Assembly: GCA_013298075.1 (NCBI GenBank)
Contig: JAAFJG010000012.1
Coordinates: 1 to 64,000, forward strand
Length of the DNA: 64,000 nucleotides
DNA from: Cytophagales bacterium
Lineage (GTDB): Bacteria; Bacteroidota; Bacteroidia; Cytophagales; Microscillaceae
Direction of reading: 5' to 3'
Notes under the pieces: model-generated
Told to the model about the DNA's origin: nothing
Database searches by the model: none
What the model saw: only the letters and a program-made list of their open reading frames with translations
Part shown: positions 43,454 to 53,392 of the stretch, piece after piece
How the letters are laid out: each line of letters begins with the position of its first letter
How positions within the stretch are numbered: the stretch's first letter is position 1
Program-made: the position numbers and the translations under genes

Positions 43454-45310
43454 ATGCTCGATAATCGTAGATGGATAGTCAGTGGAATTTTTATTTCCAT
43501 TGGAATTATTTTTTTAATTAAACTATTTTTTATTCAAGTTTGGGACAATAGTTATCAAACGGCAGCAGCCAATATTTCTATCAAAAAAATTATTATTTAT
43601 CCACATAGAGGAATTATTACGGATAGAAATGGTAAATTATTGATTGCCAACGCACCTGTATATGATGTGATGGTGATTCCTGCGAAAGTAAAATTAAAAG
43701 ATACTTTAGGTTTTTGTGATTTTTTGGGTATTACTATTCAGGAATTTAAACAAAATATGGGAAAAGCACGCAAACAAATCACTTCAGATTTACAGCCTGC
43801 TCCATTTTTAAAACAATTAAGCAAAGAAGATTATGCCCGAATACAAGAAAGAATTGACGAATATCAAGGGTTTTTTATGATTTCGAGAACTTTAAGAGGA
43901 TACCCACAAAATAGTTTGGCACACGTGTTAGGATATGTAGGCGAAATTAGTCCACAAGCCTTAGAAAAGGATAAATCAGGATATTATAGACAAGGTGATT
44001 ATGTCGGAATTAGTGGTATGGAAGCGTCTTATGAACACGAATTAAGAGGACAAAGAGGAGTAGCACATATTTGGGTTGATGCCAAAGGAAAAGAAAAAGG
44101 AAAATATCAAGATGGAAAATTAGATACAGCTTCGATTGCAGGACAAAATTTAATTAGTACCATTGATTTAGATTTACAACAATTTGGAGAAAAATTAATG
44201 GAAGGAAAAGCAGGTGCAATTGTCGCCATTGAACCTGCTACAGGCGAGATTTTGGCAATGCTTTCTGCTCCTACTTATGACCCAAATTTATTGGCTGGTC
44301 GTGGAGCATCTCGAAATTATGGGCTTTTATCGCAAGATGAAAATAAACCTTTGTTCAATCGTACTATTTCGGCGTTGTATCCACCCGGCTCTACTTTCAA
44401 AACGGTGCAGGCTTTGATTGCTTTGCAAGAAGGTTTTATACGTCCTGAAACCGTTTTTCCTTGTGATGTTTCTTTGGTAAAATGTCACGGACATCCTGTG
44501 GGTGGCGTGCATAATTCGATTCAATTTTCTTGTAATCCTTATTATTTTAGTGTATATCGAAGAATTATCTACCAAAAAAAGATGATATTAAAAGATAGTG
44601 TTATGACTATTAGCCCCGATGGCGATGGAAAAAAAGGTTATACTCTTTGGAGAGATTATTTATCGAGGTTTAATTTAGGACGAAAAACAGACATTGATTT
44701 AGTCCACGAATTAAAAGGTGAAGTACCTACGCTTAATTTTTATAATAAGAGATTTGGAGGAGAATCACAATGGAAGTTTTCAAATATTTATTCTTTGGGA
44801 ATTGGACAAGGTGAAATAGGCGTTTTACCTTTGCAGTTGGCAAATGTGTGTGCAACGATTGCCAATCGTGGTTTTTATTATACGCCTCATTTGGTAAAAT
44901 CTATCGGAGAAAAAAAATTAATCAGAAGTAGTTTTTTGAAAAAACACGAAATTGGCATCGATAAAGTACATTTTGAACTCGTCATAAATGGTATGCGTGA
45001 TGCGTATAGAATGGGAACAGTTTCGCCTTTGGCAATTATTCAAGATTTAGAAATATGTGGAAAAACAGGCACTGCACAAAATCCAAGAGGAGAAGATCAC
45101 TCGGTTTTTATTGCTTTTGCACCCAAAGATAATCCAAAAATCGCCATTGCTGTTTATGTTGAAAATGCAGGTTTTGGAGGTGCTATTGCAGCTCCTGTAG
45201 CTGTTTTAATGATTGAAAAATATCTAAAAGGTAAAATTTCAAGAGATTATTTGCAAAAACAAATCACAGATTTAAAAATAATAAAAATAAATAAAAAAGC
45301 AATAGAATGA
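43454..45310 (+). CDS. mrdA: Penicillin-binding protein 2 (elongasome transpeptidase)
   Basis: A 618-residue class B penicillin-binding protein that cross-links peptidoglycan during elongation. A short cytoplasmic N-terminus and one membrane helix (GIFISIGIIFLIKLFFIQVW) are followed by the PBP dimerisation region (HRGIITDRNGKLL) and the transpeptidase. Active-site motifs: SxxK in YPPGSTFKTV, SxN in QFSCNPYYF and KTGT in CGKTGTAQNP. Element M1 copy 2 ends about 65 bases upstream, and TTACTTTTGC at about 43420-43429 gives a TAnnTTTG-type promoter in front of the ATG. rodA is not adjacent. Length and motifs are standard. Confidence 0.93.
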   Translation: MLDNRRWIVSGIFISIGIIFLIKLFFIQVWDNSYQTAAANISIKKIIIYPHRGIITDRNGKLLIANAPVYDVMVIPAKVKLKDTLGFCDFLGITIQEFKQNMGKARKQITSDLQPAPFLKQLSKEDYARIQERIDEYQGFFMISRTLRGYPQNSLAHVLGYVGEISPQALEKDKSGYYRQGDYVGISGMEASYEHELRGQRGVAHIWVDAKGKEKGKYQDGKLDTASIAGQNLISTIDLDLQQFGEKLMEGKAGAIVAIEPATGEILAMLSAPTYDPNLLAGRGASRNYGLLSQDENKPLFNRTISALYPPGSTFKTVQALIALQEGFIRPETVFPCDVSLVKCHGHPVGGVHNSIQFSCNPYYFSVYRRIIYQKKMILKDSVMTISPDGDGKKGYTLWRDYLSRFNLGRKTDIDLVHELKGEVPTLNFYNKRFGGESQWKFSNIYSLGIGQGEIGVLPLQLANVCATIANRGFYYTPHLVKSIGEKKLIRSSFLKKHEIGIDKVHFELVINGMRDAYRMGTVSPLAIIQDLEICGKTGTAQNPRGEDHSVFIAFAPKDNPKIAIAVYVENAGFGGAIAAPVAVLMIEKYLKGKISRDYLQKQITDLKIIKINKKAIE

Positions 45311-45427
45311 TAAATTTATAACAAGATTTATTTCATTTTTAATGATTAAAATAAGTATAAATTATGGTCATTTTTTTCTTTATTGATTACCAAAACTCCC
45401 CTCTGAGATGGAGGAATTTTATCCTAT

Positions 45428-46246
45428 ATGTCAACTTATTCTGCAGAAGTAAAGCGTGTAACTACGCACACTTTACAAGAAATGAAAAATAGAAATGAAA
45501 AAATATCTATGCTTACTGCATACGATTTTTCATTAGCAAAAATTGTAGATGAAGCTGGAATTGATGCTATTTTGGTCGGTGATTCTGCGTCTAATGTAAT
45601 GGCAGGACACGAAACTACACTTCCTATCACATTGGAACAGATGATTTATCACGCTTCTTCTGTCGTAAGAGCCGTAAAACGTGCTTTGGTGGTGGTTGAT
45701 ATGCCTTTTGGAACGTATCAAGGTAATTCTTCGGAGGCGTTGAGGTCGGCTATCAAAATTATGAAAGAATCAGGCGGACACGCCGTCAAAATGGAAGGCG
45801 GGCGAGAAATTAAAGAGTCTGTTATCCGAATTTTGAGTGCGGGAATTCCTGTGATGGGACACCTCGGATTGACCCCACAATCTATCTATAAATTTGGCAC
45901 TTATACCGTCAGAGCAAAAGAAGAAGAAGAGGCAGAAAGATTGATAGAAGACGCAAAAATGTTAGCAGAATTGGGTTGTTTTGGATTGGTTTTAGAAAAA
46001 ATCCCTGCCCATTTAGCCAAAAAAGTAGCAGAAACTATTCAAATTCCTGTGATTGGCATTGGTGCAGGCAACGAAGTTGATGGACAAATTTTGGTTTTGC
46101 ACGATATGTTAGGCATCAATAAAGAGTTTAAACCGCGTTTTTTAAGACGTTATGCAGATTTGCATACCATTATTTTGAGCGGAATTAAACAATATGTAGA
46201 TGATGTTCGTAGAGTTGATTTTCCCAATGAAAAAGAACAATATTAA
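45428..46246 (+). CDS. panB: 3-methyl-2-oxobutanoate hydroxymethyltransferase
   Basis: A 272-residue TIM-barrel enzyme of pantothenate synthesis; it transfers a hydroxymethyl group from methylene-tetrahydrofolate to ketoisovalerate. Diagnostic blocks are [36 protein letters not shown] (metal site), [17 protein letters not shown] and [14 protein letters not shown], with [21 protein letters not shown] at the C-terminal end. Other pan genes are not adjacent. The short gap to the macrodomain gene (6 bases) suggests co-transcription. Confidence 0.95.
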   Translation: MSTYSAEVKRVTTHTLQEMKNRNEKISMLTAYDFSLAKIVDEAGIDAILVGDSASNVMAGHETTLPITLEQMIYHASSVVRAVKRALVVVDMPFGTYQGNSSEALRSAIKIMKESGGHAVKMEGGREIKESVIRILSAGIPVMGHLGLTPQSIYKFGTYTVRAKEEEEAERLIEDAKMLAELGCFGLVLEKIPAHLAKKVAETIQIPVIGIGAGNEVDGQILVLHDMLGINKEFKPRFLRRYADLHTIILSGIKQYVDDVRRVDFPNEKEQY

Positions 46247-46252
46247 AATAAA

Positions 46253-46765
46253 ATGATTGAATTAATACAAGGTGATATTACAAAAATTGCAGTTGATGCG
46301 ATTGTAAATGCCGCAAATTCTTCTTTGTTAGGAGGTGGTGGAGTTGATGGAGCAATTCATCGGGCTGGCGGTGGGGAAATTTTGGAAGAATGTATAAAAA
46401 TTCGAAATAGACAAGGCGGTTGTAATACGGGCAAAGCAGTCATCACAACGGCGGGAAGATTGCCTGCAAGTTTTGTGATTCATACGGTAGGTCCAATTTG
46501 GCATAATCGCCCTGAACAAGCAAAAGATTTAGCAAATTGTTATGAAAATTCATTGCAATTAGCCGTAGAAAATGGTTGCAAAACGATTTCTTTTCCAAAT
46601 ATTAGCACAGGAGTTTATCATTATCCAAAAAAAGAAGCAGCACAAATTGCGATTCAAACTACTCAAAAATTTTTATTTGAGAATGAAAATGCTCTCGAAA
46701 AAGTTATTTTTGTTTGTTTTGATGAAGAAAATTTTGATATTTATGAAGAAATATTAGCCATTTAA
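46253..46765 (+). CDS. Macrodomain ADP-ribose hydrolase (O-acetyl-ADP-ribose deacetylase type)
   Basis: A 170-residue single macrodomain of the YmdB/AF1521 type, expected to bind ADP-ribose and hydrolyse O-acetyl-ADP-ribose or ADP-ribosylated proteins. Conserved loops are [20 protein letters not shown] at about residues 18-37, [16 protein letters not shown] at about 65-80, and [18 protein letters not shown]. It lies 6 bases after panB; no ADP-ribosyltransferase gene is nearby, so no toxin-antitoxin reading is justified from this window alone. Confidence 0.92.
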   Translation: MIELIQGDITKIAVDAIVNAANSSLLGGGGVDGAIHRAGGGEILEECIKIRNRQGGCNTGKAVITTAGRLPASFVIHTVGPIWHNRPEQAKDLANCYENSLQLAVENGCKTISFPNISTGVYHYPKKEAAQIAIQTTQKFLFENENALEKVIFVCFDEENFDIYEEILAI

Positions 46766-46788
46766 AAAAATAAAAAACGAACAAAAAA

Positions 46789-47031
46789 ATGCAAGATAAT
46801 CCTAATAATTATTTTACGCCAAGTCCATTGACAAACAAAATTGGTTGTTATGGTTGTTTGATTTATATTATTTTATTTTTTATTTCGGGCTGGTTTGTGA
46901 GTGCGATAATGGGTTGGGCAACAATGTGGGTCATTCCGTTTATGGCATTTTTTGTGGTGATTTGGATGGGAATTTTGATTTGGTCTATTCAAAAACAAAA
47001 GAAAGAACAAGAAAATAAAAACGAAAAATAA
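46789..47031 (+). CDS. Small two-helix membrane protein
   Basis: An 80-residue protein with two hydrophobic segments (IGCYGCLIYIILFFISGWFV and WVIPFMAFFVVIWMGILIW) and a short charged C-terminus (KQKKEQENKNEK). I do not recognise a family. It is 23 bases downstream of the macrodomain gene and precedes the phosphoglucomutase gene on the same strand. Likely inner-membrane; function unknown. Confidence 0.6.
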   Translation: MQDNPNNYFTPSPLTNKIGCYGCLIYIILFFISGWFVSAIMGWATMWVIPFMAFFVVIWMGILIWSIQKQKKEQENKNEK

Positions 47032-47109
47032 AAACATAAAATAAAAAGCAATTTTGCTCTGTTGCTTTCGAAAAATAAAATCCTTTTGAGCAAAGGAATA
47101 AATACAAAA

Positions 47110-47757
47110 ATGGTTGCTTGTTTATTTGATTTAGATGGCGTAATTGTAGATACTGCCAAATATCACTTTTTAGCGTGGAAACGTTTGGCGAAAGAATGGA
47201 ATTTTGAACTCACAGAAGAACAAAATGAACATTTGAAAGGAGTTAGTCGTACAGAATCTTTAGAAATTATTTTGAAATTGGCAAATCATCATTTATCAAA
47301 AGAAGCATTTGAAAAAGCTTTGCAAGATAAAAATGAATGTTTTTTAGAATTTGTCAATCAAATGAATGAAAGCGAAATTTTGGAAGGCGTGGCAGATTTT
47401 TTACAACAATTAAAACAACATCATATTACTTTTTCTTTGGCTTCATCAAGTAAAAATGCTCGAAATATCCTCCAAAAAATTGGACTTTTAGAGAAATTTG
47501 ATGCAATTATTGATGGAAATGATATTATTAACGGAAAACCGCACCCTGAAATTTTTGAAAAGGCAGCCAAAACATTAAATATGAATATAAAAAATTGTAT
47601 CGTATTCGAAGATGCTGTCGCAGGCATACAAGCGGGCAAAAGTGCAGGTATGAAAGTGATTGGAATTGGTGAAAAACATATCTTGCACGAGGCAGATATT
47701 GTTATCAAAAATTTGACTGAAATTAGTATCGAAGACTTAAAAAAAATGATTGCATAA
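47110..47757 (+). CDS. Beta-phosphoglucomutase-like HAD phosphatase
   Basis: A roughly 215-residue HAD-superfamily enzyme with DxD nucleophile and acid/base in CLFDLDGVIVDTAKYH (D7, D9), cap-region motifs of the PGMB group (LKGVSRTESLEIIL), motif II SSSKNARNIL, and motif III/IV GKPHPEIFEKAA with VFEDAVAGIQAGKSAGM. This is the pattern of beta-phosphoglucomutase, which interconverts beta-glucose 1- and 6-phosphates after maltose or trehalose phosphorolysis. The ATG at 47110 is chosen over an upstream frame start at 47062 because the extra residues do not match the family. No phosphorylase gene is nearby. The pgmB name is likely but not proven. Confidence 0.8.
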   Translation: MVACLFDLDGVIVDTAKYHFLAWKRLAKEWNFELTEEQNEHLKGVSRTESLEIILKLANHHLSKEAFEKALQDKNECFLEFVNQMNESEILEGVADFLQQLKQHHITFSLASSSKNARNILQKIGLLEKFDAIIDGNDIINGKPHPEIFEKAAKTLNMNIKNCIVFEDAVAGIQAGKSAGMKVIGIGEKHILHEADIVIKNLTEISIEDLKKMIA

Positions 47758-47789
47758 GCATCAAAAATTTATAAAAAAATACAAAAAAA

Positions 47790-48563
47790 ATGGAAAAAAG
47801 ACCTTTAATTTTAATATCAAACGATGATGGAATTACTGCCAAAGGTATTGCAAATTTGGTGGAAGTGATGAGAGAAATTGGCGAGGTAGTCGTGGTTGCT
47901 CCCAACAAACCACAATCGGGAATGGGACACGCCATTACGATTGGGCAACCTATTCGCCTCGATAAATCTACTATTTTTGGAGAAGATGTATTGGCTTTTG
48001 AATGTTCGGGAACTCCAGCAGATTGCGTAAAGTTAGCCAAATATCATTTATTCAAAGACAGAACGCCTGATTTGGTGGTGAGCGGAATTAATCACGGAAG
48101 TAATTCTTCTATTAGTGTGATTTATTCGGGAACGATGTCTGTGGCGATTGAGGCTGCGATTGAAGGTTTGCCTTCGATTGGTTTTTCTTTGTGTGATTAT
48201 GGTTCGCAGGCAGATTTTTCGCATACGCATGAATATATTCGTAAGATAGTATTACAAGTATTAGCAAATAAATTGCCTAAAGGAGTTGCGTTAAATGTCA
48301 ATATTCCTAAAAAATCAGACGAAAAAATAAAAGGAATTAAGATTACAAGGCAAGCTTTGGGACATTGGGGCGAAGAATTTGACGAAAGAACAGACCCACA
48401 TCATAGAAAATATTTTTGGCTGACTGGTTATTTTGTCAATCAGGACAAAGGTGAAGACACAGACGAATGGGCTTTAAAAAATAATTATGTGTCTGTTGTA
48501 CCTTGTTTGTACGATTTAACGGCACATTTTGCTTTGAGCGGTATGAATGAATGGGAGTTATGA
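47790..48563 (+). CDS. surE: 5'-nucleotidase SurE
   Basis: A 257-residue SurE-family phosphatase that dephosphorylates nucleoside monophosphates, with roles in stress survival. The metal site is ISNDDGI at residues 9-15, and further conserved blocks are VVAPNKPQSGMGHAIT, SGTPADCVKLAKYHLF, VSGINHGSNSSISVIYSGTMSVAIEA and NVNIPKK. The stop overlaps the next start as ATGA, so the two genes are translationally coupled. Confidence 0.95.
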   Translation: MEKRPLILISNDDGITAKGIANLVEVMREIGEVVVVAPNKPQSGMGHAITIGQPIRLDKSTIFGEDVLAFECSGTPADCVKLAKYHLFKDRTPDLVVSGINHGSNSSISVIYSGTMSVAIEAAIEGLPSIGFSLCDYGSQADFSHTHEYIRKIVLQVLANKLPKGVALNVNIPKKSDEKIKGIKITRQALGHWGEEFDERTDPHHRKYFWLTGYFVNQDKGEDTDEWALKNNYVSVVPCLYDLTAHFALSGMNEWEL

Positions 48564-49522
48564 TTAAAAAAAAAATATTGATTATTGATGATATGCACCT
48601 CTCAATCTTTCCTTTGTTAGAAAAGTTAGATTTTGAGGTGATATATAAACCAACTATTCAAAGAAATGAAATTTTTTTGATATTAAATGATATTTTTGGA
48701 TTAATTGTAAGAAGTAAAACTCTAATTGATGAAGGATTTTTAAGTTATGCTCATTCGCTTGCCTTCATTGCGCGTGCAGGAGCAGGCTTAGATTTAATCG
48801 ATATAACAATTACTAAAAATAAAAATATTCATTTATTGAACGCACCCGAAGGCAATCGAGATTCTGTGGCAGAACATACTTTAGGTTTGATGTTAAATTT
48901 ATTGAACAAAATAAGTTTAGCAGATAAAGAAATACGAAATAAAATTTGGAAAAGAGAAGAAAATCGTGGTTTTGAAATCAAAAATAAAACGATTGCCATT
49001 ATTGGTTTTGGGAATATTGGACAAGAAGTAGCCAAAAGATTATCGAGTTTTGATTGTAAAATATTAGCTTACGATAAAAATAAAAAGGATTTTTCAAAAA
49101 CATCTGCACAAGAATCAACTTTGTCGCAAATTTTTGAGGAAACCGATATACTTACTTTGCATATTCCATTAGACAAGGAAAATTTGGCTTGGGTCAATGC
49201 AGATTTTTTGGCAAATTTCAAAAAACCAATTTGGATTATCAATACAGCAAGAGGTGAAATTTTATGTTTGGAGGCTTTGATTGAGGGTTTGGAAAGTGGA
49301 AAAATTATTGGAGCAGGTTTAGATGTGTTAGAAAATGAAAAATTACATACGCTTTCTATCACACAACAAAAACATTTTGAGTATCTTAGTCATTCCAATC
49401 AAGTAATTTTAACACCTCATATTGCAGGTTGGACGTATGAATCTTATGAAAGAATTAATACGGTTTTGGTGGAAAAAATTAGTGATTTGATGGAAAATGA
49501 GGTTTTAAAATATAACCAATAA
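48560..49522 (+). CDS. D-2-hydroxyacid dehydrogenase (NAD-dependent)
   Basis: A roughly 320-residue enzyme of the phosphoglycerate/lactate dehydrogenase-like family. It has the NAD-binding AIIGFGNIGQEVAKRL, the catalytic arginine in IINTARGEILCLEAL, glutamate in LDVLENEKLH, and histidine in LTPHIAGWTYES. These give the Arg-Glu-His triad. Substrate cannot be fixed; it lacks the C-terminal ACT domain of classical SerA, and its N-terminus (KKILIIDDMHLSIF) is short. The start at 48560 overlaps the surE stop as ATGA. Likely a housekeeping oxidoreductase coupled to SurE translation. Confidence 0.85.
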   Translation: MIKKKILIIDDMHLSIFPLLEKLDFEVIYKPTIQRNEIFLILNDIFGLIVRSKTLIDEGFLSYAHSLAFIARAGAGLDLIDITITKNKNIHLLNAPEGNRDSVAEHTLGLMLNLLNKISLADKEIRNKIWKREENRGFEIKNKTIAIIGFGNIGQEVAKRLSSFDCKILAYDKNKKDFSKTSAQESTLSQIFEETDILTLHIPLDKENLAWVNADFLANFKKPIWIINTARGEILCLEALIEGLESGKIIGAGLDVLENEKLHTLSITQQKHFEYLSHSNQVILTPHIAGWTYESYERINTVLVEKISDLMENEVLKYNQ

Positions 49523-49562
49523 AAAGAAATAAAAACGTTTAAAAACATAAACAAAATGCAAT

Positions 49563-49712
49563 ATGAATTACGAAATCTCATTAGAGGAAATGAATCGTTT
49601 GGGCAAGGAAATATTATCCAAACAATCAAAAATCACCTTCGAAGAAGCCAAAATACAAGTTCAGAAAGTCAAACAACAGAGTTCACAAAAGAACAAGAAA
49701 CAAGAATTTTGA
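49563..49712 (+). CDS. Small 49-residue helical protein
   Basis: A short frame beginning MNYEISLEEMNRLGKEILSK and ending in a lysine-glutamine stretch, with a good charge balance and helix periodicity. It overlaps and outcompetes an alternative 93-residue frame in another register that has a disordered, hydrophobic end. The leader AATAAAAACGTTTAAAAACA precedes it. It could be an antitoxin-like or regulatory peptide, but I have no family for it. The restriction-modification gene begins about 105 bases later. Confidence 0.4.
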   Translation: MNYEISLEEMNRLGKEILSKQSKITFEEAKIQVQKVKQQSSQKNKKQEF

Positions 49713-49789
49713 TAGATATTTATATTCAAGAAAACAATATTTTTAAATTAGTTTTTGTTTTATTTTTTTGCAAATATAAATTTTTTGAT

Positions 49790-49797
49790 TATTTTTG
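49790..49797 (+). promoter_or_regulatory. -7 promoter element of the restriction-modification gene
   Basis: TATTTTTG at 49790-49797 fits TAnnTTTG and lies 20 bases before the ATG at 49818. The frame is open further upstream to 49755, but this element marks the true start. Confidence 0.6.
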
Positions 49798-49817
49798 CAG
49801 AAATAAATATTATAAAA

Positions 49818-52800
49818 ATGAAATTACTAATAAATAATATCAACAAATCTTTAAATAAATCTTATTTATCACAATCTTTATTTATGAATGAAGTAGATTT
49901 GTTTAAAACCAATTTTCTAAACCTTTTGAAACTTATTCAAAATAATGATAGCGAAGAAACTTTGAAAGATTATATTCACGATTTTTTTAAAAATACTTAT
50001 TATAAAGGAAAATTTGCTACCAAAGAAAATTTTAATTTAATGGATTTAGTAATTTTAAATGGTAAAAATAGTGATGATTCTGTTGGAATAATTATCGAAA
50101 CTAAATCAATCAAAAATACTTCAGAGATGATTTCTGTTACTGATGTAAACAAAAAAGCATTTTATGAAATAGTACAATATTATTTAGAAGAAAGAATTAT
50201 CAAGCAAAATATAGAAATTAAACATTTAATTATTACTAATTCTGTGGATTGGTTTATTTTTGATGCTCAAGTATTTGAAAAAATATTTTATCAAAATAAA
50301 TCATTCCAAAAAAAATATATTGATTGGTATGATGGAAAATTAGTAAGTAAAAATAAAGATTGGTTTTATAATGAAATAGCCAAACCTTTTATTCAAAATG
50401 AAAATGATAATATCGAATGTACTTATTTTCAAATTTCAAAAAATGCGATTGATACAGAAAAAGATTTAATCGCTTTATATAAAATATTTTCCCCTGAACA
50501 TCTTTTAAAATTATCTTTTCAAAACGATAATAACACCTTAAATTCTACTTTTTACAACGAACTTTTATATATTATTGGTTTGCAAGAAGTAAAAATAAAT
50601 AGTGTCAAACGAATTGAAAGATTGCCAACCAAAGACAGACAAGAAGCAAGTTTATTAGAAAATATAATCAATATTTTGCAAGTAGATGAAACTTTACAAC
50701 AAATCGAAAACCCTGAAAAATTTGGCGAAAATGAAGAAGAACAATTATTTAGTCTTGCTTTAGAATTGTGTATTACTTGGCTGAATAGAATTTTATTTTT
50801 AAAATTATTAGAAGGACAATTATTAAAATATAATCAATTTGATAACAATTATTTATTCTTAAATTATCAAAAAGTAAGAGATTTTGAAGAATTAAGAGAA
50901 CTTTTTTTTGAAGTATTAGCCACCAGACCTGCAGAAAGAAAATCAAACTTACAAAATAAATATCAACACGTTCCGTATTTGAATAGCTCATTATTTGAGC
51001 AAACAACCTTAGAAAAACAAACCGTTAAAATCAATCAACTTAAAAATCATATCGAAATTAATGTATATAATGGTACAATTTTAAAAAATCAAAATAGTAA
51101 AAAAGTGATAGGCAAAAAACCTATTTTACAATATTTATTCGCATTTTTGGATAGTTATAATTTTGCGAGCAACACAGAAGCAACGATTCAAGAAGCAAAC
51201 AAAACAATTATTAATACGTCTGTTTTAGGTTTAATTTTTGAAAAAATAAACGGCTATAAAGATGGAAGTTATTTTACGCCCAGCTTCGTAACTATGTATA
51301 TGTGTAGAGAAACGATTCGAAAAGCAATAGTAGCAAAATTCAAATCACACCAAAAATTCAAAAATGTTAATAATTTTATAGATGTTTATAATCTTATTCA
51401 TACTATTTCTTTGATAGAGGCAAATCAAATTTTTGATTCGATTAAAATATGCGACCCAGCCGTTGGAAGTGGACATTTTTTGGTTTCTGCTTTGAATGAA
51501 CTGATGGCTATAAAATCTGATTTGGGAATTTTGATAGATAAAGAAGGAAAATTATTGAGAGATGTAAATATTGAAGTGATTAATGATGAATTGTTTATTT
51601 CAGTAGCAGGCGAACTTTTTAGTTATCATTTTAAAAATCCACAAAGCCAACGCATACAAGAAACTATTTTTTATGAAAAACAAAATCTTATCGAAAATTG
51701 TTTATTTGGCGTAGATATTAATCCAAAATCAGTCAATATTTGTCGATTGCGTTTGTGGATAGAATTGCTTAAAAATGCGTATTATACGCACAAAAGCAAT
51801 TTTTTAGAATTAGAAACGTTACCCAATATTGATATTAATATTAAATGTGGCAATTCTTTGGTCAGTCATTTTCCTTTGAATAATAACGATAAAGGACAAT
51901 CTTTGCAGTTTTTTACACAAAAATATAAACAAGCAGTAGCAGATTATAAAAATACAAATGATAGAAATGCTAAACGGGTTTTAGAAGGATTTATCAAAGA
52001 ACAAAAACAAAATTTTGCTCGAACTATTTTACCTAATGACGAAGACTTAAAAAATATCAAAAAAATAGAACACGAAATGGGTTCGATGCCTATGTTTTTT
52101 AGTGAAAAAGATAAATCAAATTGGAAAACAAGACTCGAATTATTAGAACACGAACGAAATATATTACAAAGTAAATATGAAGAAAAACTAAAAACGGTTT
52201 ATTATGAGGCGTTCGAATGGCGTTTTGAATTTCCCGAAATATTAGATAATAACGGACTATTTATAGGTTTTGATGTGTTGATAGGCAATCCACCTTATGG
52301 AGTTTTGCTTACCAAAAGTATGACAGATTATTTTATATTTCATTATCAAAGTTCAAAAACGATTACAAAAGTACAAAAAGGTTCGACAGATACTTACGTT
52401 TTGTTTATAGAAAGGGCTTTATCTTTGTTAAAAAAAGATGGATTTACTCATTTTATTGTCCCTATTTCTATTACTTGTAGCGATTCGATGGTTTCTTTAC
52501 ATAAAATATTAGAACAAAATTGTGAAACTATCAAAATATCTTCTTACGCAGTGCGTCCTCAACCTATTTTTGATAATGCTGTGGTAGATGTTTCGATTGT
52601 TGATTTACATAAAACTAACACACCTTGTAAACAATTACTTTCTACTAAAATGTATCGAAAAAATAAAGCTATCGATGGCAATAAATTAATGAATAATTTG
52701 GCTTTTGTTGATGTGTTGCATACAAAATTGAAAGGACGAATTCCAAAAATAAGCTTAGAAATTGAACAAAGAATTTTAAATAAATTGTTACAAATCGAGC

Positions 52801-53324
52801 ATAAAATTACCGATGAAATAGTAGAAGTAAATGATAAAAAAATCTATTATCGTGCAGCAGGCGGGAGATATTTTAAAGTAGTTACTAATTATTCGACTTA
52901 TTCATCAGCAGAAAAATTTTTACGTCTTTCTCTTAAAAATGCGGATATAATTGGAGCAATTTTAAGTAGTAATTTATTTTTTTGGTACTATCAAATTTTT
53001 TCGGATAATAGAAATTTGAAATTATCAGAAATATTATTATTTCCTTTTCCTATCAAACTTTTTTCTGCTTCAGAAATCAAACAAATTAAAGCAATTTATG
53101 CCAAATATTTGATTGATATTGAAAAAAATGCACTCACAAGAGAAACCAAAAAATACAAAAATATAGATTCATTTAAGGAATATAAAATTAAAAAATCTAA
53201 ACATTTAATCGATAAAATTGATGATATAATTGCCAATGCTTATGGACTTGATGCAGAAGAATTATTATTTATCAAAAATTGCGATATAGAATTTAGGATT
53301 CAAGAAGAAGAAAATGAAGATTAA
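49818..53324 (+). CDS. Single-chain type IIG-like restriction-modification enzyme
   Basis: A 1,168-residue protein combining an N-terminal PD-(D/E)XK nuclease (D76 in LMDLVIL, E94-x-K96 in IIIETKSI) with an Eco57I/N6-adenine methyltransferase domain: motif I DPAVGSGHFLVSALNEL near residue 546 and motif IV DVLIGNPPYGVLL near residue 824. A C-terminal region with LRLSLKNADIIGAILSSNLFFWYY is a likely target-recognition domain. This is the plan of type IIG/BREX-PglX-like enzymes; I favour IIG because nuclease and methylase are in one chain and no brx genes are adjacent. It should cut unmodified foreign DNA and methylate the host. Long enough to be complete. Confidence 0.8.
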   Translation: MKLLINNINKSLNKSYLSQSLFMNEVDLFKTNFLNLLKLIQNNDSEETLKDYIHDFFKNTYYKGKFATKENFNLMDLVILNGKNSDDSVGIIIETKSIKNTSEMISVTDVNKKAFYEIVQYYLEERIIKQNIEIKHLIITNSVDWFIFDAQVFEKIFYQNKSFQKKYIDWYDGKLVSKNKDWFYNEIAKPFIQNENDNIECTYFQISKNAIDTEKDLIALYKIFSPEHLLKLSFQNDNNTLNSTFYNELLYIIGLQEVKINSVKRIERLPTKDRQEASLLENIINILQVDETLQQIENPEKFGENEEEQLFSLALELCITWLNRILFLKLLEGQLLKYNQFDNNYLFLNYQKVRDFEELRELFFEVLATRPAERKSNLQNKYQHVPYLNSSLFEQTTLEKQTVKINQLKNHIEINVYNGTILKNQNSKKVIGKKPILQYLFAFLDSYNFASNTEATIQEANKTIINTSVLGLIFEKINGYKDGSYFTPSFVTMYMCRETIRKAIVAKFKSHQKFKNVNNFIDVYNLIHTISLIEANQIFDSIKICDPAVGSGHFLVSALNELMAIKSDLGILIDKEGKLLRDVNIEVINDELFISVAGELFSYHFKNPQSQRIQETIFYEKQNLIENCLFGVDINPKSVNICRLRLWIELLKNAYYTHKSNFLELETLPNIDINIKCGNSLVSHFPLNNNDKGQSLQFFTQKYKQAVADYKNTNDRNAKRVLEGFIKEQKQNFARTILPNDEDLKNIKKIEHEMGSMPMFFSEKDKSNWKTRLELLEHERNILQSKYEEKLKTVYYEAFEWRFEFPEILDNNGLFIGFDVLIGNPPYGVLLTKSMTDYFIFHYQSSKTITKVQKGSTDTYVLFIERALSLLKKDGFTHFIVPISITCSDSMVSLHKILEQNCETIKISSYAVRPQPIFDNAVVDVSIVDLHKTNTPCKQLLSTKMYRKNKAIDGNKLMNNLAFVDVLHTKLKGRIPKISLEIEQRILNKLLQIEHKITDEIVEVNDKKIYYRAAGGRYFKVVTNYSTYSSAEKFLRLSLKNADIIGAILSSNLFFWYYQIFSDNRNLKLSEILLFPFPIKLFSASEIKQIKAIYAKYLIDIEKNALTRETKKYKNIDSFKEYKIKKSKHLIDKIDDIIANAYGLDAEELLFIKNCDIEFRIQEEENED

Positions 53325-53334
53325 ATACATATTC

Positions 53335-53392
53335 AAAAAAACTCAAAAAAAATGAAAGAAGAAAAATATGATTGGCACAAAGCGAAGTTATA
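53335..53392 (+). repeat. Left direct repeat: duplicated start region of the 54.1-kb gene
   Basis: About 48 bases including ACTCAAAAAAA and ATGAAAGAAGAAAAATATGA match 54081-54128. Here the copied start codon at 53352 reads MKEEKYDWHKA and then leaves the frame of the real gene. The copies flank an HTH-gene module of about 0.7 kb. Confidence 0.75.

Noticed and set aside
49556-49837. 93-residue open frame before the restriction-modification gene
   Set aside because: It overlaps the better-formed 49-residue frame at 49563 in another register, and its C-terminal half overlaps the promoter and start of the restriction-modification gene.
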